DNA of 64,000 bases, from NCBI RefSeq assembly GCF_012726345.1, contig NZ_PTXN01000007.1, positions 62,001-126,000 of the forward strand. The letters run 5' to 3'. The notes under the pieces are model-generated. The model ran no database searches. It worked only from the letters and a program-made list of their open reading frames with translations, and had not been told where the DNA came from. This document shows, piece by piece, positions 20,242 through 30,137 of the stretch. Every line of letters begins with the position of its first letter. Within the stretch, counting starts at the first letter, position 1. The stretch is from Marinomonas sp. UCMA 3892. GTDB lineage: Bacteria; Pseudomonadota; Gammaproteobacteria; Pseudomonadales; Marinomonadaceae. Position numbers and translations under genes: made by a program.

Positions 20242-20489
20242 TGCAAAAAGCAGTCGCTTTAAAATATGACTTTAGCGCAGCGCCAACAGTCGTCGCAAAA
20301 GGAAGTGGTTTACTTGCTGAAAAGATTTTGGCTGTAGCCAAGGAAAACGACGTTCTACTTCACCAAAGCCCTGAGCTAGTCGAAATGCTCAGCACTTTGG
20401 AGTTAGGAGAAGAGATACCGGAATCATTGTATCTAGCAGTAGCCGAGGTAATCGCTTTTGCGCATAGAATCAAAGATCATCAGTGGTAA
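20241..20489 (+). CDS. Orphan FlhB C-terminal-like protein (export switch domain)
   Basis: An 82-aa protein that corresponds to the cytoplasmic FlhB fragment after the autocleavage site: AVALKYDFSAAPTVVAKGSG aligns with the VALKYDQAGGAAPVLLAKGG of the full FlhB encoded at 33678-34814. It lacks the NPTH cleavage motif and all membrane helices. The EscU/YscU/HrcU C-terminal domain switches export substrate specificity; a free copy can replace the FlhB fragment in some bacteria (known for FhlB-type proteins). It overlaps the fliK-like stop by 1 bp. Confidence 0.85.
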   Translation: MQKAVALKYDFSAAPTVVAKGSGLLAEKILAVAKENDVLLHQSPELVEMLSTLELGEEIPESLYLAVAEVIAFAHRIKDHQW

Positions 20490-20884
20490 TCAGAGTTTCT
20501 ACGTGACTCTTGCTTTAATAAACTGATCAGCTCTGCCTCAGCTCGTATGAGACCGCATTTAGAAACCAAATCATCAATAGTTGCGCCCATTTCCAACAGC
20601 TCCATAGCGCGATTGTATGAGACTCCACCTTCTTTCGATAAAATTTCAGATTGCTTTTCTACAGCGAGATTCAATTTTTTCTCAATAGCTACCAAGCGTC
20701 GCCCCATCCCTATTGAGCCTGAAGCAAGGACTTGCACTTGCTTCTTTTGATTCAATTCTACTTCTGCGTGATACTGTTTCATGCGCTCTAGCCGTTTAGA
20801 TAATCGAAAAGCCCAAACGACAACCACAATCAGAATCACAAATTGAAGTATTAAGAGAAGGTTAAATAACCATTGAGATTCCAT
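20480..20884 (-). CDS. DUF2802 family membrane protein
   Basis: A 134-aa protein with one N-terminal membrane helix (LLLILQFVILIVVVVWAFRL), a coiled-coil middle and the DUF2802 C-terminal region VSYNRAMELLEMGATIDDLV, a short helical motif reminiscent of a small DNA- or protein-binding helix pair. Function is unknown. It is the customary last gene of the che cluster in polarly flagellated gammaproteobacteria, after cheW. It converges with the FlhB-like gene and overlaps its 3' end by 10 bp. Confidence 0.85.
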   Translation of the reverse strand: MESQWLFNLLLILQFVILIVVVVWAFRLSKRLERMKQYHAEVELNQKKQVQVLASGSIGMGRRLVAIEKKLNLAVEKQSEILSKEGGVSYNRAMELLEMGATIDDLVSKCGLIRAEAELISLLKQESRRNSDYH

Positions 20885-20898
20885 TTAATACAACTACC

Positions 20899-21390
20899 TT
20901 AATTACTTACTTCAGACCATTCATCTTCTGATAATAGTTTATCAAGATCTACAAGAATCAATAAAATATCATTTTTGTGACAAACACCTTGAATGAACTT
21001 AGATGACTCATCATTACCGACATTTGGCGATGGCTCAATCTCAGACTGACGGAGGTAGACAACTTCGGATACTGCATCTACCAGAATACCAATAACATGA
21101 CCTTCTACTTCAAGAATCATAATACGCGTAGAGTCAGTAAGTTCGCCTGATGGCAAACCAAATCGCTGACAAGTATCAATAACGGTTACAACCGTTCCTC
21201 GCAAGTGAATAATACCCAAAACATAACTAGGAGCTCCAGGAACTGGGGCTATCTCAGAATAGCGCAGAACTTCTTTTACCTGCATGACATTTACACCGTA
21301 GATTTCATTCTCTAAGCGAAACGTCACCCATTGCAACATCGGATCTTCTGATTGGTTTGCATTTTTTAACGCTATGCTAGTCGTTGCCAT
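20899..21390 (-). CDS. cheW: Chemotaxis coupling protein CheW
   Basis: Couples chemoreceptors to CheA. A single CheW domain over 163 aa: QWVTFRLENEIYGVNVMQVK, YVLGIIHLRGTVVTVIDTCQ, DSTRIMILEVEGHVIGILVD. This is the canonical arrangement of two five-stranded barrels. It lies between parP and the DUF2802 gene, the standard order. Confidence 0.95.
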   Translation of the reverse strand: MATTSIALKNANQSEDPMLQWVTFRLENEIYGVNVMQVKEVLRYSEIAPVPGAPSYVLGIIHLRGTVVTVIDTCQRFGLPSGELTDSTRIMILEVEGHVIGILVDAVSEVVYLRQSEIEPSPNVGNDESSKFIQGVCHKNDILLILVDLDKLLSEDEWSEVSN

Positions 21391-21426
21391 TATTCATCTC
21401 CAAAGATCAAAAAATGATCATTACAA

Positions 21427-22317
<891 letters not shown>

Positions 22318-22326
22318 AAACTGTTA

Positions 22327-23100
22327 CTATCCCGCTGGGTTCAGCAAAGAATCCATCAGACTTGCGTAAGCTTTAATTCCTCGAGCATTAGGGTCCAATG
22401 CCGAAGGAGCAATACCCGCAGTACTGGCGTCTCTTAACTTCGTGTCCACTGGAATCACCGAATGCCATACCAACTCTTCATAAGTATCTTTTAAGCTACG
22501 TAAGCTTTTATTGGAAGCCTGAGTACGGCGATCAAAAAGAGTTGGCACTATCAAAAATGGCACTGGGCGTTTTCTTGCCCTGTTTATCATGGTCAATGTT
22601 CGGACCATTCTTTCCAAACCTTTTATAGCTAAGAACTCAGTTTGTACAGGTATCACTAGTTGCTGACAAGCCGCCAATGCATTAATCATCAACACACCAA
22701 GTACTGGAGGGCTATCGATCAACACATAATCGTAGTCATCCCATAAAATTGCCAGTGTTTTAGAAATAACCAACCCCATACCACCTTGAGCTTGGGCATG
22801 ACGCTCTAATGTTGCCAACGCTGTAGACGCAGGCATTAAAGATAAATTAGGGTGACCTGTTTCTAATATCAACGACGCAGGCAAATCGTCAGGAATTTTT
22901 CCAGTCACTTGAAAAAGGTTGTAAGCACTCTTTTCTATAGAATCAGGATCAAAGCGAAAATAACTGGTCAGTGAACCATGTGGGTCAAGATCAATCATTA
23001 ATACCCGATGACCAGCGTCAGCCAACAACCCTGCCAAAGAAACTACTGTGGTCGTTTTACCAACGCCGCCTTTCTGATTCGCCACTGCCCAAATGTGCAC
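22327..23100 (-). CDS. parC: ParC, ParA-family ATPase for chemosensory array positioning
   Basis: A 257-aa Walker-type ATPase with deviant Walker A NQKGGVGKTTTVVSLAGLL and Walker B-like YDYVLIDSPPVLG. ParA-like proteins of this position (ParC) recruit chemotaxis arrays to the cell pole with ParP. The gene starts at GTG 23100 and lies between motD and parP, which distinguishes it from plasmid ParA or Soj. It is not FlhG: the sequence lacks the FlhG N-terminal region and the locus is different. Confidence 0.9.
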   Translation of the reverse strand: MHIWAVANQKGGVGKTTTVVSLAGLLADAGHRVLMIDLDPHGSLTSYFRFDPDSIEKSAYNLFQVTGKIPDDLPASLILETGHPNLSLMPASTALATLERHAQAQGGMGLVISKTLAILWDDYDYVLIDSPPVLGVLMINALAACQQLVIPVQTEFLAIKGLERMVRTLTMINRARKRPVPFLIVPTLFDRRTQASNKSLRSLKDTYEELVWHSVIPVDTKLRDASTAGIAPSALDPNARGIKAYASLMDSLLNPAG

Positions 23101-23169
23101 TCTGACTCCCCTGATACCCTATGCTGTTATTTTGCTTACGAATTCCTTGCAATCATATACAGTAACACG

Positions 23170-23988
23170 CTATTGAAACAAGTAATCATAGAGATTATCA
23201 GCCTCGCGCTTACTAATTCGCAAGATTACACGGCGATTTTGCTGACGAGCATAATCATTGGTGTTTCTTACTTTAGGATGTTCGCTGGAAAAACCAATTG
23301 GTGCGATCATTTTTGGGTCTACCCCTCTATAAACCAACTCATCCACAACAGAGGAAGAGCGCAAACTAGATAAGTGCCAATTCGAAATTAAACGTCTTGA
23401 ATTAACTGGCAAGTCATCCGTATTACCCTCAACCAATATCACTGAAGGATGTGCCTTTAGAACATTAGCAACTAGAATTAATAAGGCGACAGCTTCATTG
23501 GTTAAGTCGTATTCTCCTTGACCAAACAATAAGCCAGACTTTAGCTCCAAACTCACCCAATCCGCAGATTCAGTTACAGATATTTGGCCTGATGCATGCA
23601 GTCCTGAAAATTGGTTTTCTACGACTTGGCTTAATAATGCGTAAACAGCAGAAGAATTACTCTCCTCTATAGTTGGAGGGGCTGCAGGAATAGGTTTTGT
23701 CTCGACCACTTCAATATCTTTTGGCTCCCCAACAATCGGTTCGCCAATATTAATAGGCTTAATCGATTTTTGAACAGCATCAAAAACCCCATGAAGTGTT
23801 TCTTTCAGGCGTTGTTCATCACCTGAATTCTTTAATGAAAGGGAATATAGGGCCACAAAAAAAGCAAATAATAGAGTGATGAAATCTGCATAAGAAAGAA
23901 TCCAACGATCTCGGCCTTGTGCACCAGATGGTGACGACTTAGTCACCACTCGACGACGCTTCGATGCCCGAGGAGGAGTATCACTCAT
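23170..23988 (-). CDS. motD: Flagellar stator protein MotD (MotB-like)
   Basis: Peptidoglycan-binding stator subunit of the second MotAB-type pair (MotCD). Residues 25-50 hold the plug/membrane segment with the essential aspartate (WILSYADFITLLFAFFVALY). The OmpA-like domain is at about 160-265 (VILVEGNTDDLPVNSRRLIS; ARQQNRRVILRI). It is 272 aa. It overlaps motC by 8 bp. Confidence 0.93.
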   Translation of the reverse strand: MSDTPPRASKRRRVVTKSSPSGAQGRDRWILSYADFITLLFAFFVALYSLSLKNSGDEQRLKETLHGVFDAVQKSIKPINIGEPIVGEPKDIEVVETKPIPAAPPTIEESNSSAVYALLSQVVENQFSGLHASGQISVTESADWVSLELKSGLLFGQGEYDLTNEAVALLILVANVLKAHPSVILVEGNTDDLPVNSRRLISNWHLSSLRSSSVVDELVYRGVDPKMIAPIGFSSEHPKVRNTNDYARQQNRRVILRISKREADNLYDYLFQ

Positions 23989-24718
23989 AAGTATTCAGCT
24001 CTAACTCTAATCGATATGGATGCTTTCCTGTCGCGATACCACAAATACCATCAATAAGCATTTGATGATAGAGGAGCTCTTTATCAACATAACCTGTGAG
24101 TTTTTTAGCAATAGGAAATATAACCAAGTTAGCAAAACCCTGACCGTATAGAGTAGAAACAAACGCAACAGCGATACCATGCCCTAATGCTTCTGGACTG
24201 TCTAAATTTGCCATGGCTTGAATCAACCCAAGCACTGAACCCATGATCCCTAAAGTAGGCGCATACCCTCCTATTGACTCAATAAATGACACGCTCTTCA
24301 TTCGTTTATCATAAATACGAACGGCATCATCATGAAGTCGATCAGCTAACAAATCTGGATCCGTACCATCAATAGCCATTTGCAAGGCTCGGTTCGAAAA
24401 ACGGTTATTCAATGCTTCAACGTCGGACTCTAATGCAAGCAACGAAAGCCTTCTAGCTTTATGTGCAAGATTATTTATCAAGGCTCGAGCAGAGTTGAAA
24501 TCATAAACAGGAGGAAAAAGACTCCACTTAATCAAAACAAGAGCACGTGCTGCTTCTTGAATACTACTTTGAATAAGCGTAGCACCAATGCTACCAACAA
24601 TAACAATAATAGCGGAGGGCAGGTTAAGAAGAAGGATTATCTCTCCTCCTCCTAACCAGTTAGCTAAAAATACTGAACTAAAAGCAATTAATAGTCCTGC
24701 TAAGGTAACAAAATCCAC
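23981..24718 (-). CDS. motC: Flagellar stator protein MotC (MotA-like)
   Basis: Proton-channel stator subunit of the MotA/ExbB family. Four hydrophobic helices; the TM3-TM4 region reads GGYAPTLGIMGSVLGLIQAM and GIAVAFVSTLYGQGFANLVI, the characteristic MotA channel segments. The start is GTG and shares one base with the cheB stop (TAGTG). It is 245 aa. Confidence 0.94.
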   Translation of the reverse strand: MDFVTLAGLLIAFSSVFLANWLGGGEIILLLNLPSAIIVIVGSIGATLIQSSIQEAARALVLIKWSLFPPVYDFNSARALINNLAHKARRLSLLALESDVEALNNRFSNRALQMAIDGTDPDLLADRLHDDAVRIYDKRMKSVSFIESIGGYAPTLGIMGSVLGLIQAMANLDSPEALGHGIAVAFVSTLYGQGFANLVIFPIAKKLTGYVDKELLYHQMLIDGICGIATGKHPYRLELELNTYE

Positions 24719-25782
24719 TAGCCGACCTCACGTGCAATACGCTCACCAATATGCTCTAAGTCAATAATATCATCCGCTAAATTAGCTTTTTCTACTGCCA
24801 TTGGCATACCATAGATCACACAAGACTCTTCACTTTGAATCCAGACTCTCGAACCTGAGTTCTTTAGCATACGAGCACCTTCGCGACCATCAACCCCCAT
24901 ACCAGTCATGACAACAGATAATACTTTTCCCGGATAACATTTTGACGCGGAGCCAAAAGTAACATCTACAGAAGGTTTGTAGTTTAGACGTTCATCCCCA
25001 TCAAGAATACGAACACAGCCGCCATTTCGAGGGTCAATCATCATTTGCTTTCCACCTGGTGCCAATAGCGCAACACCGGCTTCTAAACGATCACCATCTT
25101 TGGCTTCTTTAACTGTAATTTGGCAGATATTGTTTAACCGCTCAGCAAAAGCACCAGTAAATGCAGCAGGCATATGCTGAACCAACACAAGAGGCGCCGC
25201 AAAGCCTTTAGGCAATTTGCTTAATACCGCTTGCAAAGCCATAGGTCCACCCGTAGACGTACCTATAGCAACAAGGCTTACACGCTTTCTAACACGTGGA
25301 ATAATAACACCACGATCAGTTACGATAGGCTTAGGTGCCTCACGAGGAGCAAGCGCAGCAACAGGTCTTCTATCGCCTGCAAATCGAGTTCTTGCAACAG
25401 CCAGTACCCGATCAACCAATGCGCGCTTCACTACAGCCGAATCACGAGAGATGTCCTCAAAGTTCTTCGGCATGAAATCAACCGCACCAGCCTCTAAAGC
25501 ATCTAGAGTAACCTTTGCTCCCTCATGAGTTAATGAGGAAAACATAAGCACTGGTGTTGGCTTAAGCTTCATAATATTGACTACAGCTGCGATACCATCC
25601 AATACAGGCATCTCATAATCCATAGTAACAACATCAGGAGATAAGGATTGAACCTTATCTATTGCCTCTCTTCCATTATTTGCAGTACCAACTACGGTTA
25701 ATCTAGGATCAGCTTCAAAAATTTCAACAAGACGACGTCTAAAGAAACCAGAATCATCAACAACCAGCACCTTAACAGGCAT
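24718..25782 (-). CDS. cheB: Chemoreceptor methylesterase CheB
   Basis: Response regulator plus methylesterase/deamidase that removes receptor methyl groups for adaptation. N-terminal REC domain (VLVVDDSGFFRRRLVEIF, phospho-acceptor in VVTMDYEMPVLDG). The C-terminal esterase has Ser in AIGTSTGGPMALQ, His in LVLVQHMPAAFT and Asp in VVMTGMGVDGREG. It is 354 aa. Its cheR partner is not in this window. Confidence 0.96.
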   Translation of the reverse strand: MPVKVLVVDDSGFFRRRLVEIFEADPRLTVVGTANNGREAIDKVQSLSPDVVTMDYEMPVLDGIAAVVNIMKLKPTPVLMFSSLTHEGAKVTLDALEAGAVDFMPKNFEDISRDSAVVKRALVDRVLAVARTRFAGDRRPVAALAPREAPKPIVTDRGVIIPRVRKRVSLVAIGTSTGGPMALQAVLSKLPKGFAAPLVLVQHMPAAFTGAFAERLNNICQITVKEAKDGDRLEAGVALLAPGGKQMMIDPRNGGCVRILDGDERLNYKPSVDVTFGSASKCYPGKVLSVVMTGMGVDGREGARMLKNSGSRVWIQSEESCVIYGMPMAVEKANLADDIIDLEHIGERIAREVG

Positions 25783-25808
25783 ATCACATCCCCTAAATGA
25801 AAAACGTA

Positions 25809-28058
25809 TTACCTAGATGCGTAACACTTAAGCATACTAGGAACATCCAGAATCAATGCAATACGACCATCGCCTGTAATTGTTGCGCCTGCCATTCCAG
25901 CGGTACCTTGCAACATTTTACCTAATGGTTTTATAACCACTTCTTCTTGACCAACCAATTGATCAACAACAAAACCGACTTCACTCATGCCCACTTGAAC
26001 AACAACAACATGAGCCTCAGTTGGCAAATTATCTTTGCTATTACCTTTAATCAACCAGCTCTTAAGATGGAAAATCGGAAGAGTTTTCCCTCTAATAACA
26101 ACAACTTGCTGACCATCTACTACGTTGGTTTTTTTCAAGTTCAGATGAAAAATCTCATTCACACTTACCAACGGGAAAGCAAATGCTTGATCAGATAAAG
26201 TCACCATTAGAGTTGGCATAATTGCCAACGTCAATGGCACTTTTATAATAAAGCGAGATCCCTGCCCAAGAACTGACTTAATCTGCAATGTCCCATTTAG
26301 CTGCGAGATTTTCGTTTTAACAACGTCCATCCCTACACCACGACCGGATACATCTGTAATTTCTACTTTAGTAGAAAAACCTGGAGCAAATATTAAATTA
26401 AACGCTTCCTCATCAGATAATCGATCTGCTGCATCGGCATCCATTACCCCTTTTTCAACAGCTTTCCTTCTAAGCAAATTAGGATCCATACCAGCTCCAT
26501 CGTCTTCGATGGATAGCAAAATATGATCACCTTCCTGTTCAGCAGATAGAATTACCGTCCCCACTCGAGGCTTACCGCTTGCTTCCCGAACATCAGGCGC
26601 TTCTACACCATGATCTACAGAATTACGCACCAAGTGAACTAAAGGATCAGCCAATGCTTCAACTAAGTTTTTATCTAGATCGGTCTCTTCGCCACGAAGA
26701 ACAAGGTTAACCTCTTTCTTCATATTACGAGCAAGATCTCGAACAACTCGAGGAAAACGCCCAAATACTTTTTTGATTGGCTGCATACGCGTTTTCATTA
26801 CCGCATTTTGCAGATCCCCAGTTACCACATCTAAGTTAGCAACTGCTTTCCCCATGGACTCATCTTCACTCTGAAGACCCAATCGAACCAGGCGGTTTCG
26901 AACTAATACTAGCTCACCCACCATATTCATTATGTCATCAAGACGTTTTGTATCGACACGAACCGTTGCCTCTTGAGTAACAGGTGCGTTAGCCGTTTTC
27001 TCTTTAACACTATCAGCTTCAGGCTCCGCAGTCTTAGGTGCTGGCTTCGGAACAGGTTTAGATGCTGGTTTTGGCTTAGCCGATGCCGGTTTAGGTTCAG
27101 GCTTTGCAGTAGCAGCCTCTGCTTTTTCTGCGTTCCCCTTACCCTGTAGGCTATCCAAAAGTGACTCAAACTCATCTTCCGTGATCAAGTCAGACTCAGC
27201 ACCGCCAGTTGCTTCAGACTTATTAGACTCTACCTTGTCTTCTTTGTTACTTGCAGATGGTCTTTCGCCATGAAGCTTATCAAGCAATTCTTCAAACTCA
27301 TCTTCTGTAATTTCATCAGAAGGAGTGTCTTTGGCACTCGAGCTATCAGCAGCTGAAGCGTCATCGGAGATACCAGGCGCACCACTTCCATGAAGTTGAT
27401 TCAACAAAGCATCAAATTCATCTTCTGTAATTTCGTCGTCCGTTCTTGGAGCAGCTGATACACTACTTTTCTCGATATCATCGTCAGATGAAGTATCACC
27501 CAAGGCATCTAGTAAAGATTCAAATTCATCGTCAGAAATATCGACTGATTCATCTGCTGTAGAAACGACTTCTTCAGTTTCTTCGACATCAGTATCATCT
27601 TGCTCTTCAGCCACATCTTCAACTTCATCTAACTCTTCATCATCCGCGCCAGCAAGTTCTTCCGCAGTTGGCGGCTTTGCATATGCAGCGAGTGCTGCGA
27701 TCAGCTCTGGCGAAGCACGTTCAGGCTCACCGCCAGCACGTACTGTATCGAACATTTCATTTACAGCATCAAGAGCCTGTAAAACAATATCCATTAAATC
27801 AGAATCTATTTTACGCTGACCGTTCCTTAAAATATCAAAAACGTTCTCAGCATAATGACAACAATCAACTAAAGCAGTTAATTGTAAAAATCCAGCACCA
27901 CCTTTTACAGTGTGAAAACCACGAAAAATGGCATTCAACAGCTGTTTATCATCTGGATTTTGCTCTAAATCTACTAGTTGTTCGGAAAGCTGCTCTAGGA
28001 TCTCACCAGCTTCTACCAAAAAATCTTGTAGAATTTCTTCATCGACCTCGAAACTCAT
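25809..28058 (-). CDS. cheA: Chemotaxis histidine kinase CheA
   Basis: Central kinase of the flagellar chemotaxis array (749 aa). P1 Hpt domain with His49 in FRGFHTVKGGAGF; a long acidic linker (about 130-378) with no recognisable P2 fold; then P3 dimerisation (LDDIMNMVGELVLVRNRLVR), P4 HATPase (LVHLVRNSVDHGVEAP; GRGVGMDVVKT) and P5 CheW-like domain (FPLVSVNEIFHL). The linker holds four copies of an ITEDEFE.LLD.L motif starting near residues 174, 210, 250 and 292, similar to the CheY-binding motifs of FliM and CheZ encoded nearby. Confidence 0.97.
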   Translation of the reverse strand: MSFEVDEEILQDFLVEAGEILEQLSEQLVDLEQNPDDKQLLNAIFRGFHTVKGGAGFLQLTALVDCCHYAENVFDILRNGQRKIDSDLMDIVLQALDAVNEMFDTVRAGGEPERASPELIAALAAYAKPPTAEELAGADDEELDEVEDVAEEQDDTDVEETEEVVSTADESVDISDDEFESLLDALGDTSSDDDIEKSSVSAAPRTDDEITEDEFDALLNQLHGSGAPGISDDASAADSSSAKDTPSDEITEDEFEELLDKLHGERPSASNKEDKVESNKSEATGGAESDLITEDEFESLLDSLQGKGNAEKAEAATAKPEPKPASAKPKPASKPVPKPAPKTAEPEADSVKEKTANAPVTQEATVRVDTKRLDDIMNMVGELVLVRNRLVRLGLQSEDESMGKAVANLDVVTGDLQNAVMKTRMQPIKKVFGRFPRVVRDLARNMKKEVNLVLRGEETDLDKNLVEALADPLVHLVRNSVDHGVEAPDVREASGKPRVGTVILSAEQEGDHILLSIEDDGAGMDPNLLRRKAVEKGVMDADAADRLSDEEAFNLIFAPGFSTKVEITDVSGRGVGMDVVKTKISQLNGTLQIKSVLGQGSRFIIKVPLTLAIMPTLMVTLSDQAFAFPLVSVNEIFHLNLKKTNVVDGQQVVVIRGKTLPIFHLKSWLIKGNSKDNLPTEAHVVVVQVGMSEVGFVVDQLVGQEEVVIKPLGKMLQGTAGMAGATITGDGRIALILDVPSMLKCYASR

Positions 28059-28070
28059 CCTCAGCTCCTT

Positions 28071-28859
28071 CTAGAAACCAAGACTTGATAGCAAGTCGTC
28101 TACTTCGTCTTGACTATTCAGTACTTCAGGGTTGTTTTGTTTATTAATAGCTGGGCCATGTCCACGAGTGTCATCGTGTTCAGACTCTTTCTCTTGGTGT
28201 TCAATCCCCGAGATACTATCAACGCGTCCAGCAACAGCAACGAGATGTACAAGTTTTTCTTCTACGTCTCGAATTAAATCATTCACTCTAGCGATCACCT
28301 GACCAGTTAGGTCTTGATAACCTTGCTCTAGAAGAATTGTGTTGAGGTTTGAATGCAAGGTAGTGGCACTGTCATCAGCGTAAGATAAGAAGATATCAAT
28401 ACGCTTATACAAGTCTCTAAATTCTTGAGGTGTTAAGTCTCGCTGAATTAAACGACTCCAGTCTTTTCGCAATTCCCTTGCTTGACTCTGTAATTCACTA
28501 GCCACAGGAACACTACTGTCCACCATGTCCATCGTTTTATTGGCAGCCGCACTAGTCGTTTCAATAACATAGTTCAATCGATCAGAGGCATCAGTGATTT
28601 TTGTAGCAGAATCTTTCCCACCTTCGCCAACAACTAAGTCAATAGAATCAATTTGAAAATCACGAATAGCATCATGCAGACTTCGAGTTAAAAACCCCAC
28701 TTCGTTATAAAAGCTTTTATGACGAGCTTCGCTTAACTCTTGGATGATTTTAATAGCACCACTGAAATCACCGACTTCAATGTGATTCAAAAGCTCCACA
28801 GCACCATCTTTAACTAGGTTTTCAAATTCCACTAGTCCAGATCCCAATACATTCGACAT
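28071..28859 (-). CDS. cheZ: CheY-P phosphatase CheZ
   Basis: Accelerates dephosphorylation of CheY-P. A 262-aa helical protein; the catalytic region includes ILLEQGYQDLTGQVIARVND with the conserved Gln, and the C-terminal tail SQDEVDDLLSSLGF is the CheY-tethering motif. It lies between cheY and cheA, as usual. Confidence 0.95.
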   Translation of the reverse strand: MSNVLGSGLVEFENLVKDGAVELLNHIEVGDFSGAIKIIQELSEARHKSFYNEVGFLTRSLHDAIRDFQIDSIDLVVGEGGKDSATKITDASDRLNYVIETTSAAANKTMDMVDSSVPVASELQSQARELRKDWSRLIQRDLTPQEFRDLYKRIDIFLSYADDSATTLHSNLNTILLEQGYQDLTGQVIARVNDLIRDVEEKLVHLVAVAGRVDSISGIEHQEKESEHDDTRGHGPAINKQNNPEVLNSQDEVDDLLSSLGF

Positions 28860-28868
28860 CTAAGTTCC

Positions 28869-29261
28869 CTATTTAGCAGCGTCTATTCGTTCGAATATTT
28901 TCTCAATTTTCTCTTTGAGAGCTACCGCAGTAAAAGGCTTTACTACGTAACCATTAACTCCAGCCTGAGCTGCAGCAATAATTTGGTCACGCTTTGCTTC
29001 TGCCGTTACCATAAGAACTGGAATGCTTTTCAATTTCTCATCAGCACGAACTGCACGGAGCAACTCAATACCAGTCATGCCAGGCATATTCCAATCAGTA
29101 ACAAGAAAATCAATTGTTCCAGCTTGAAGTATAGGCAACGCAGTTGTTCCATCATCTGCCTCAACTGTATTGGTAAACCCTAAATCCCGTAATAAGTTTT
29201 TAATGATTCGTCTCATTGTCGAGAAATCATCAACAATCAGGATCTTCATGTTTTTATCCAA
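28869..29261 (-). CDS. cheY: Chemotaxis response regulator CheY
   Basis: Single REC-domain protein that, when phosphorylated, binds FliM and changes motor rotation. [20 protein letters not shown], phospho-acceptor Asp56 in [12 protein letters not shown], Thr in MVTAEAK, Lys in [11 protein letters not shown] start it at TTG 29261 because GGAGG lies 5 bases before it. The ATG at 29249 would be 17 bases from that site, and the longer frame to 29294 lacks support. It is 131 codons including this start. Confidence 0.93.
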   Translation of the reverse strand: MDKNMKILIVDDFSTMRRIIKNLLRDLGFTNTVEADDGTTALPILQAGTIDFLVTDWNMPGMTGIELLRAVRADEKLKSIPVLMVTAEAKRDQIIAAAQAGVNGYVVKPFTAVALKEKIEKIFERIDAAK

Positions 29262-29303
29262 TGCAACCTCCACACCCCAAAGGTAATATTCCACAACTCA
29301 TAA

Positions 29304-30041
29304 TTAATCTCGCCAATCGCTTAATCGAGCTCGTAATCGCATAGCCGCTTGGCTATGTATTTGACTGACTCTTGATTCACTGACACCTAATACAGCGCCA
29401 ATTTCTTTCAAGTTGAGTTCTTCATTATAATAAAGAGACAAAACCAACTTTTCTCTTTCCGGTAAATCATCAATTTCTTTTGCTAATTGATTTTGAAATC
29501 CACCCTCTTCTACTAACGAATAAGGAGCATTTTCTACCTCAGATTCAATACTGTCTAAATTATTTGTATCAGAGTCTAGCATTTCTTCATAGCTAAACAA
29601 CTGGGTCGACATAGATGAATGAATCATTTCATGATATTCATCCATACTTATATTCATATGAGATGCCACTTCCATATCAGACACCTCTCGACCTAACTTA
29701 GCCTCTAATTCTTTAATCGCATTAGCAACCGCTCTACCATTACGCCGAACAGAGCGAGGTGCCCAATCTGTTTTTCGCACTTCATCCATAATAGAGCCGC
29801 GAATTCGGATGCCTGCATAGGTTTCAAAGCTAGCACCTTTAGTCGACTCAAAACGTTTATACGCCTCAATCAACCCCATCATGCCAGCTTGAATTAAATC
29901 ATCGACATCCACGCTATCAGGCAAACGCGCTAATAGATGATAAGCAATTTTCTTTACCAAATACCCATATTGCTCAACAATCGCATCAATTGAAAGCGTC
30001 GCTTTTTTAGAGTATGTGTTATATCCATTTTTGGTCTGCAT
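29304..30041 (-). CDS. fliA: Flagellar sigma-28 factor FliA
   Basis: RNA polymerase sigma factor for late flagellar and chemotaxis genes. Region 2 (DDLIQAGMMGLIEAYKRFES; RIRGSIMDEVRKTDWAPRSV), region 3 (LGREVSDMEVASHMNI) and region 4 (LPEREKLVLSLYYNEELNLK; HTH in VLGVSESRVSQIHSQA) are all present over 245 aa. The gene follows flhF after 96 bp; FlhG, the usual gene in between, is absent. Confidence 0.96.
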   Translation of the reverse strand: MQTKNGYNTYSKKATLSIDAIVEQYGYLVKKIAYHLLARLPDSVDVDDLIQAGMMGLIEAYKRFESTKGASFETYAGIRIRGSIMDEVRKTDWAPRSVRRNGRAVANAIKELEAKLGREVSDMEVASHMNISMDEYHEMIHSSMSTQLFSYEEMLDSDTNNLDSIESEVENAPYSLVEEGGFQNQLAKEIDDLPEREKLVLSLYYNEELNLKEIGAVLGVSESRVSQIHSQAAMRLRARLSDWRD

Positions 30042-30070
30042 AAAATAGTCTAAGCAACCTTTACCATTTA

Positions 30071-30113
30071 AGTTAGTTGCGCTAACTAACTGTACTACAT
30101 AGTTTGGCGCAAC
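30071..30113. repeat. Two overlapping inverted repeats upstream of fliA
   Basis: AGTTAGTT (30071-30078) with AACTAACT (30084-30091) forms an 8-bp stem around five bases. GTTGCGC (30076-30082) with GCGCAAC (30107-30113) forms an alternative 7-bp stem. The two share bases and cannot form together. They occupy the flhF-fliA gap. No T-run follows on the minus strand. Confidence 0.6.
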
Positions 30114-30137
30114 GCTTTCAGTAATAACAAATTTTTA

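Noticed and set aside
22327..23100. ParC considered as the missing FlhG/FleN
   Set aside because: It lies between motD and parP, the fixed place of ParC, and begins directly with the Walker A region without the FlhG N-terminal helix.
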